DNA from: Bradyrhizobium hereditatis | GTDB taxonomy: Bacteria > Pseudomonadota > Alphaproteobacteria > Rhizobiales > Xanthobacteraceae | DNA length: 64,000 bases | Reading direction: 5' to 3' | NCBI RefSeq assembly: GCF_020329435.1 | Contig: NZ_JAGKJK010000001.1 | Coordinates: 186,001 to 250,000, forward strand | Shown: piece by piece, positions 61,169 to 64,000 of the stretch | Layout of the letters: every line of letters starts with the position of its first letter | Position numbering within the stretch: the stretch's first letter is position 1 | Notes under the pieces: model-generated | What the model saw: the letters and a program-made list of their open reading frames with translations, nothing else | Database searches by the model: none | Told to the model about the DNA's origin: nothing | Program-made: the position numbers and the translations under genes

Positions 61169-61759
61169 ATGAGCAACCGCATTCTCGTCCTTTACGGCTC
61201 CTACCGCTCCGACCGCATGGGCATTCGGCTGGCACAATTCGTAGTCGAAGGATTTCGCGCGCGCGGCGATGATGTCGAGCTGATCGACGCCAAGGCGATT
61301 GGCCTTCCCATGCTGGACCGGATGTACAAGGAATATCCGAAAGGCGGCGCGCCGGATGTGTTGGAAAAGCTCGCAGGCCAGATCCGTGGCGCCGATGGTT
61401 TTGTGTTCGTGACCGGCGAATACAATTGGGGCATGCAGCCCGGACTGAAAAACCTCACCGATCATTTTCTGGAAGAATGGTTCTGGCGGCCGGCGGCGAT
61501 CGCGAGCTACTCGGCCGGCCGCTTCTCCGGTGCGCGCGCTGCGATCGCATGGCACGGCACGCTTTCGGAAATGGGCATGGTGGTGATCTCGAGCTCGATC
61601 GCTGTCGGGCCGATCGCGCAGACGCTCAGCGAAGACGGCAAGCCGATGGGCGAGGGCGGCACGGCGCTTGCGCGTGCGTTTCCGCGCTTTGCAGACGATC
61701 TTGCGTGGTGGATGGAAGCGGCCCGGGCGCAGCGGGAGCGCAAGAAACCGCCTTATTGA
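61169..61759 (+). CDS. NADPH-dependent FMN reductase family flavoprotein
   Basis: A 196-residue flavodoxin-like protein. The phosphate-binding loop is ILVLYGSYRSDRMGIRLA, and the flavin-site motif is VFVTGEYNWGMQPGLKNLTDHF. This matches the NADPH-dependent FMN or azo-dye reductase family (SsuE/ChrR-like), which reduces FMN or quinones. The start follows GAGGT. The substrate is unknown. Confidence 0.93.
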   Translation: MSNRILVLYGSYRSDRMGIRLAQFVVEGFRARGDDVELIDAKAIGLPMLDRMYKEYPKGGAPDVLEKLAGQIRGADGFVFVTGEYNWGMQPGLKNLTDHFLEEWFWRPAAIASYSAGRFSGARAAIAWHGTLSEMGMVVISSSIAVGPIAQTLSEDGKPMGEGGTALARAFPRFADDLAWWMEAARAQRERKKPPY

Positions 61760-61957
61760 GGCGATCGACGCAAGTCCACGTCGAGCGCTTGTACAGCTGA
61801 GTCGCGGAACGGGCCTTCGAAGCGCAAAAGTCTCGCCCATTTTTCGCCATTCGCGGGCAACAGATTGGCTTTGCCTCTCACCTTCGGCCTTCCGCTGTTG
61901 CTCGTCGAGCTGCCTTGCGGAAGTGCCACCGATCGCTCCCATGCACGGGTAAGATTG

Positions 61958-62308
61958 ATGTCGCCAGCAAAGATCGGCTGTGGCCTGCTTGTTGTTGCCG
62001 TGATGGCCGCATTGAGCGGCGCTGCGATCGGGGCGCAGAACCTCGATCAGGGCAAATCGCCACAAAAGCTGTTCGCCGAGGGCTGCGCGTCCTGCCATCG
62101 CAGCGCGCGCGGGCTTTCCAAGGGCCGCTTCCAGCTCACACTCTATCTGTTTCTGCAGAAGCACTATTCGAGCGGCTCGAGCTCCGCCTGGGCGCTGGCG
62201 TCCTATCTGGAGTCCATCGACAGCGGAAAGCGCGTGGCAGCGAAGCCGGTGGCGAAATCGACGTCGCGCGCCTCGTTCCGCCCGCCGGCGCCGGTGCCAT
62301 CGCGCTAG
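61958..62308 (+). CDS. Secreted c-type cytochrome-like protein
   Basis: A 116-residue protein with a signal peptide (LLVVAVMAALSGAAIGAQ) and one heme c motif, FAEGCASCHRSARG (CXXCH). It then has a helical region (YLFLQKHYSSGSSSAWALASYLESID) and a basic tail. No obvious Met axial ligand is seen after the heme motif, so ligation may be incomplete or different. It could be a small electron carrier or a non-redox heme protein. The start at 61958 gives a clean signal sequence. Confidence 0.75.
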   Translation: MSPAKIGCGLLVVAVMAALSGAAIGAQNLDQGKSPQKLFAEGCASCHRSARGLSKGRFQLTLYLFLQKHYSSGSSSAWALASYLESIDSGKRVAAKPVAKSTSRASFRPPAPVPSR

Positions 62309-62426
62309 CGCGCATATGCCACGGCTTGCTCACGGCTGTGCTGCGAAATCTCCCCAACGCTGTCATCTTTTTGACGTGCGCCGGCATAGCATGATCTTTG
62401 TACGTGTGGCGTGGGGAGTAATGACC

Positions 62427-62609
62427 ATGGTGGTGGCTGAGCTTCAGACCAAGGTGGAGAAGTACGAGAGTAGGGCCTCCAGATGCGAAGCGCAGGCGCG
62501 CGAAGCCAAGGACAAGGCGCAGCAGACCTTTTACGAAGTGTTGGCCGGCTACTACGCGAGCCTCGCGACTGATTTCCGAAAAATCCTCGAGAAGCGAATG
62601 GTCGCGTAA
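62427..62609 (+). CDS. Small helical protein of unknown function
   Basis: A 60-residue protein, MVVAELQTKVEKYESRASRCEAQAREAKDKAQQTFYEVLAGYYASLATDF, then LEKRMVA. It is amphipathic and helical, with a coiled-coil-like first half. The ATG at 62427 is eight bases after GGGGAG; an ATG two codons upstream is too close. No family is recognized. Confidence 0.75.
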   Translation: MVVAELQTKVEKYESRASRCEAQAREAKDKAQQTFYEVLAGYYASLATDFRKILEKRMVA

Positions 62610-62618
62610 GACGCGCGT

Positions 62619-62650
62619 CCCGGATGTCGCTCGCGCTCATCCGGGCTACC
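62619..62650. repeat. Half of a palindromic repeat
   Basis: CCCGGATGTCGCTCGCGCTCATCCGGGCTACC lies just after the preceding stop. It matches the right arm of the element at 57251-57338 but lacks a left arm, so it is a solo half-element. Confidence 0.7.
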
Positions 62651-62675
62651 GCCGCAACTTACCGCCAACGTGCGT

Positions 62676-62900
62676 TCACGCGCCGCCGATCGCGCGATTG
62701 ATCGTGCCGCCGCCGCCGCAATTCGGGCAGGGCGCGCCGTTGATACGGCCATTGCCGTGACATTCGGGGCAGATGTCTTCGCCGGTGCCGGGCGTTCCGC
62801 GGGGTGCTTCATCGCCGGGATTAAGCATCGGATTGGCCGCCTGCATCTGGGCGTTCGAGCGCTTTTTTGCGCTTTGCGAATTTGGCGCCTTGTTCCGCAT
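62676..62900 (-). CDS. Mini zinc-finger protein with DnaJ-like CxxCxGxG motif
   Basis: A 74-residue protein with a basic, Asn/Gln-rich N terminus (MRNKAPNSQSAKKRSNAQMQ) and a C-terminal CPECHGNGRINGAPCPNCGGGG. Two CxxC pairs can bind one zinc ion in the manner of half of a DnaJ zinc domain. There is no J domain. The start at 62900 follows AAGGAGG. An EcfG-like promoter lies about 30 bp upstream. Confidence 0.8.
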   Translation of the reverse strand: MRNKAPNSQSAKKRSNAQMQAANPMLNPGDEAPRGTPGTGEDICPECHGNGRINGAPCPNCGGGGTINRAIGGA

Positions 62901-62930
62901 GGTGCGTGCCTCCTTGAGATATTCGCCGAC

Positions 62931-62955
62931 AACGCCGCTGCGACGAAGTGGTTGC
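62931..62955 (-). promoter_or_regulatory. EcfG-type stress promoter candidate of the zinc-finger gene
   Basis: GCAAC-N16-CGTT on the minus strand differs from GGAAC-N16/17-CGTT at one position. Its placement, with a 24-nt leader to the start codon, supports use. Confidence 0.45.
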
Positions 62956-62984
62956 GAAGGAGAGCGCAACCTTCAAAGGTGGTA

Positions 62985-63206
62985 ATGCGTTGGCAATGCA
63001 TGACAACGAGCCAAACCCTGCATCCCATGACGGGCTTCGACCCGTCCGAGCCCGCCATCCTGCACGATCTCGCCACCGACCGGATCATCACCTGGACCGG
63101 CGACCAAGCCGACGACTTCCGCCGCGCCAGCCGGCCGCGTGACGACGGCACGGTGGCCTGGAAGGAATATGTATTCGACGGCTGGGGAAACGTGCTCGGC
63201 GGGTAG
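62985..63206 (+). CDS. Small protein of unknown function
   Basis: A 73-residue protein: MRWQCMTTSQTLHPMTGFDPSEPAILHDLATDRIITWTGDQADDF, then KEYVFDGWGNVLGG. The ATG at 62985 is five bases after AAAGG; an ATG at 63000 is also possible. The acidic, aromatic-rich sequence looks like a small soluble domain. No family is recognized. It is divergent from the zinc-finger gene. Confidence 0.65.
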   Translation: MRWQCMTTSQTLHPMTGFDPSEPAILHDLATDRIITWTGDQADDFRRASRPRDDGTVAWKEYVFDGWGNVLGG

Positions 63207-63216
63207 GGCGAGTGCG

Positions 63217-63295
63217 TAGGGCGGATTAGCGCAAGCGTAATCCGCCGACCCAGACACGAAACGACGGCGGATTACGCTGACGCTAATCCGCCCTA
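63217..63295. repeat. Palindromic repeat at the 3' end of panE
   Basis: TAGGGCGGATTAGCG (63217-63231) pairs with CGCTAATCCGCCCTA (63281-63295). The last codons and stop of the minus-strand panE gene fall within its right arm, so the repeat has contributed the gene's terminal residues. Confidence 0.8.
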
Positions 63296-64000
63296 GGATT
63301 CGCGCGTCCACGCTCGGCTAGCTTCACCATCACCTGCAGCGCCTGATTGGTTGGCGTCGGAATGCCGAGCTCGGCGCCTTTGCGCACCACATGGCCGTTG
63401 AGAAAGTCGATCTCGCTTGGTTTGCCGCGCGCAAGATCCTGCGCGGTCGACGACATCTGGTTCGGCATGATGTTGGGGATGTTCAGGATGCGCTCGATGA
63501 GGTCATCAGGTATCGCAACGCCACAGGCGCGCGCGACGGATGTTGCTTCCTGCACGGCGCGTGTGACGACCTCCCTGGTGCCTTCGACTTGCAGCATCGG
63601 GCCATAAGCGATGCCCGCGACCGCGGAAAGCGCGTTGAAGGCGCAGTTGATGATCAGCTTGCTCCACAGCGTCTGGCCGATGTCGTCGGCAATCGTAATG
63701 CCGATGCCGGCGGCCTGGAACGTTCGCGCCAGCGTTTCGCTTGCGGCCGAGGGGCCGATGGCGAGATCGCCGCCGCCGTGATGCCTGACATGGCCAGGCC
63801 CGGCCATCTCGCTGCCGACATAGACGACGACGGGAATGACGGCATGGCCGATGACGGCAGAAAGACGCTGTGCGTTGTCGACGCCGTTCTGCAGGCTGAG
63901 CACGGATGTTTCCGGCTTTAAGCGACCCGCGAGCGATCGGCCGGCCGCTTCGGTATCGGCGGACTTCACGCAGACCAGCACGAGGTCGGGCGGGGCGAGG
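63283..64000 (-). CDS. panE: 2-dehydropantoate 2-reductase (ketopantoate reductase), N-terminal part missing
   Basis: The frame enters from the right edge, reading LAPPDLVLVCVKSADTEAAGRSLA, and ends at 63283 inside a palindromic repeat. Ketopantoate reductase signatures are present: VLSLQNGVDNAQRL, QTLWSKLIINCAFNALSAVAGIAYG with the catalytic Lys, and SSTAQDLARGKPSEIDFLNGHVVRKGAELGIPTPTNQAL. The enzyme uses NADPH to make pantoate for coenzyme A, or acts on a related 2-keto acid. The Rossmann N terminus lies outside the window. Confidence 0.92.
   Translation of the reverse strand, partial: LAPPDLVLVCVKSADTEAAGRSLAGRLKPETSVLSLQNGVDNAQRLSAVIGHAVIPVVVYVGSEMAGPGHVRHHGGGDLAIGPSAASETLARTFQAAGIGITIADDIGQTLWSKLIINCAFNALSAVAGIAYGPMLQVEGTREVVTRAVQEATSVARACGVAIPDDLIERILNIPNIMPNQMSSTAQDLARGKPSEIDFLNGHVVRKGAELGIPTPTNQALQVMVKLAERGRANPRAD

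Overview
The window is about 64 kb of GC-rich chromosomal DNA and reads as an alphaproteobacterium of the Bradyrhizobium type. The reasons are the eukaryote-like glutamine synthetase II gene with a sigma-54 promoter, GGAAC-N16/17-CGTT promoters of the EcfG general stress response, an avidin-family gene (this genus encodes bradavidins), many small DUF families typical of the genus, and numerous intergenic palindromic repeats of rhizobial style. There is no rRNA, tRNA, CRISPR array, phage or intact insertion sequence. Family names come from reading motifs by eye; no database search was run.

Layout. 1-16 kb: partial selO, aspS, a large anchored envelope protein, maeB (malic enzyme fused to a phosphotransacetylase-like domain), DoxX, a DctPQM-type TRAP transporter, a DHFR-like reductase, a polysaccharide deacetylase, an exported glutathione peroxidase, an L,D-transpeptidase with a degenerate second half, and creA. 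16-24 kb: small secreted proteins, a serine hydrolase, a divergent MocR regulator / PNPOx-like pair, an M20 deacylase and a leaderless binding protein. 24-28 kb: an aldoxime-nitrile catabolic cluster (heme aldoxime dehydratase, nitrilase, AraC regulator). 28-40 kb: mixed enzymes, a nitrogen locus (a DUF2735 gene resembling gstI, divergent from glnII) and three paralogous proteins each built of two GrlR-like domains. 39-43 kb: an iron-uptake unit (TonB receptor, PepSY protein, small membrane protein) behind an Irr/ICE-like palindrome. 43-44.6 kb: a translationally coupled HtrA-like pseudoprotease and LuxR-type regulator.

45-63 kb is the most unusual part. Four exact GGAAC-N16/17-CGTT promoter matches and three one-mismatch matches precede small genes: an operon of four hydrophilic, probably disordered proteins, a DUF2267 protein, a leaderless avidin-like protein, two small membrane or secreted proteins, a short helical protein and a mini zinc-finger protein. 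This looks like a chromosomal concentration of general-stress genes. Among them are housekeeping genes (ABC-F ATPase, GDPD, acyl-CoA dehydrogenase, chemoreceptor, SDRs) and a duplicated two-gene module (DUF6894-like plus a short basic protein). The window ends inside panE.

Palindromic repeats with GCGAAGC/GCGCAGC-type arms sit between convergent genes or directly after stop codons at 23.1, 54.2, 54.9, 57.2, 57.3, 62.6 and 63.2 kb. In two cases they overlap a gene's 3' end.
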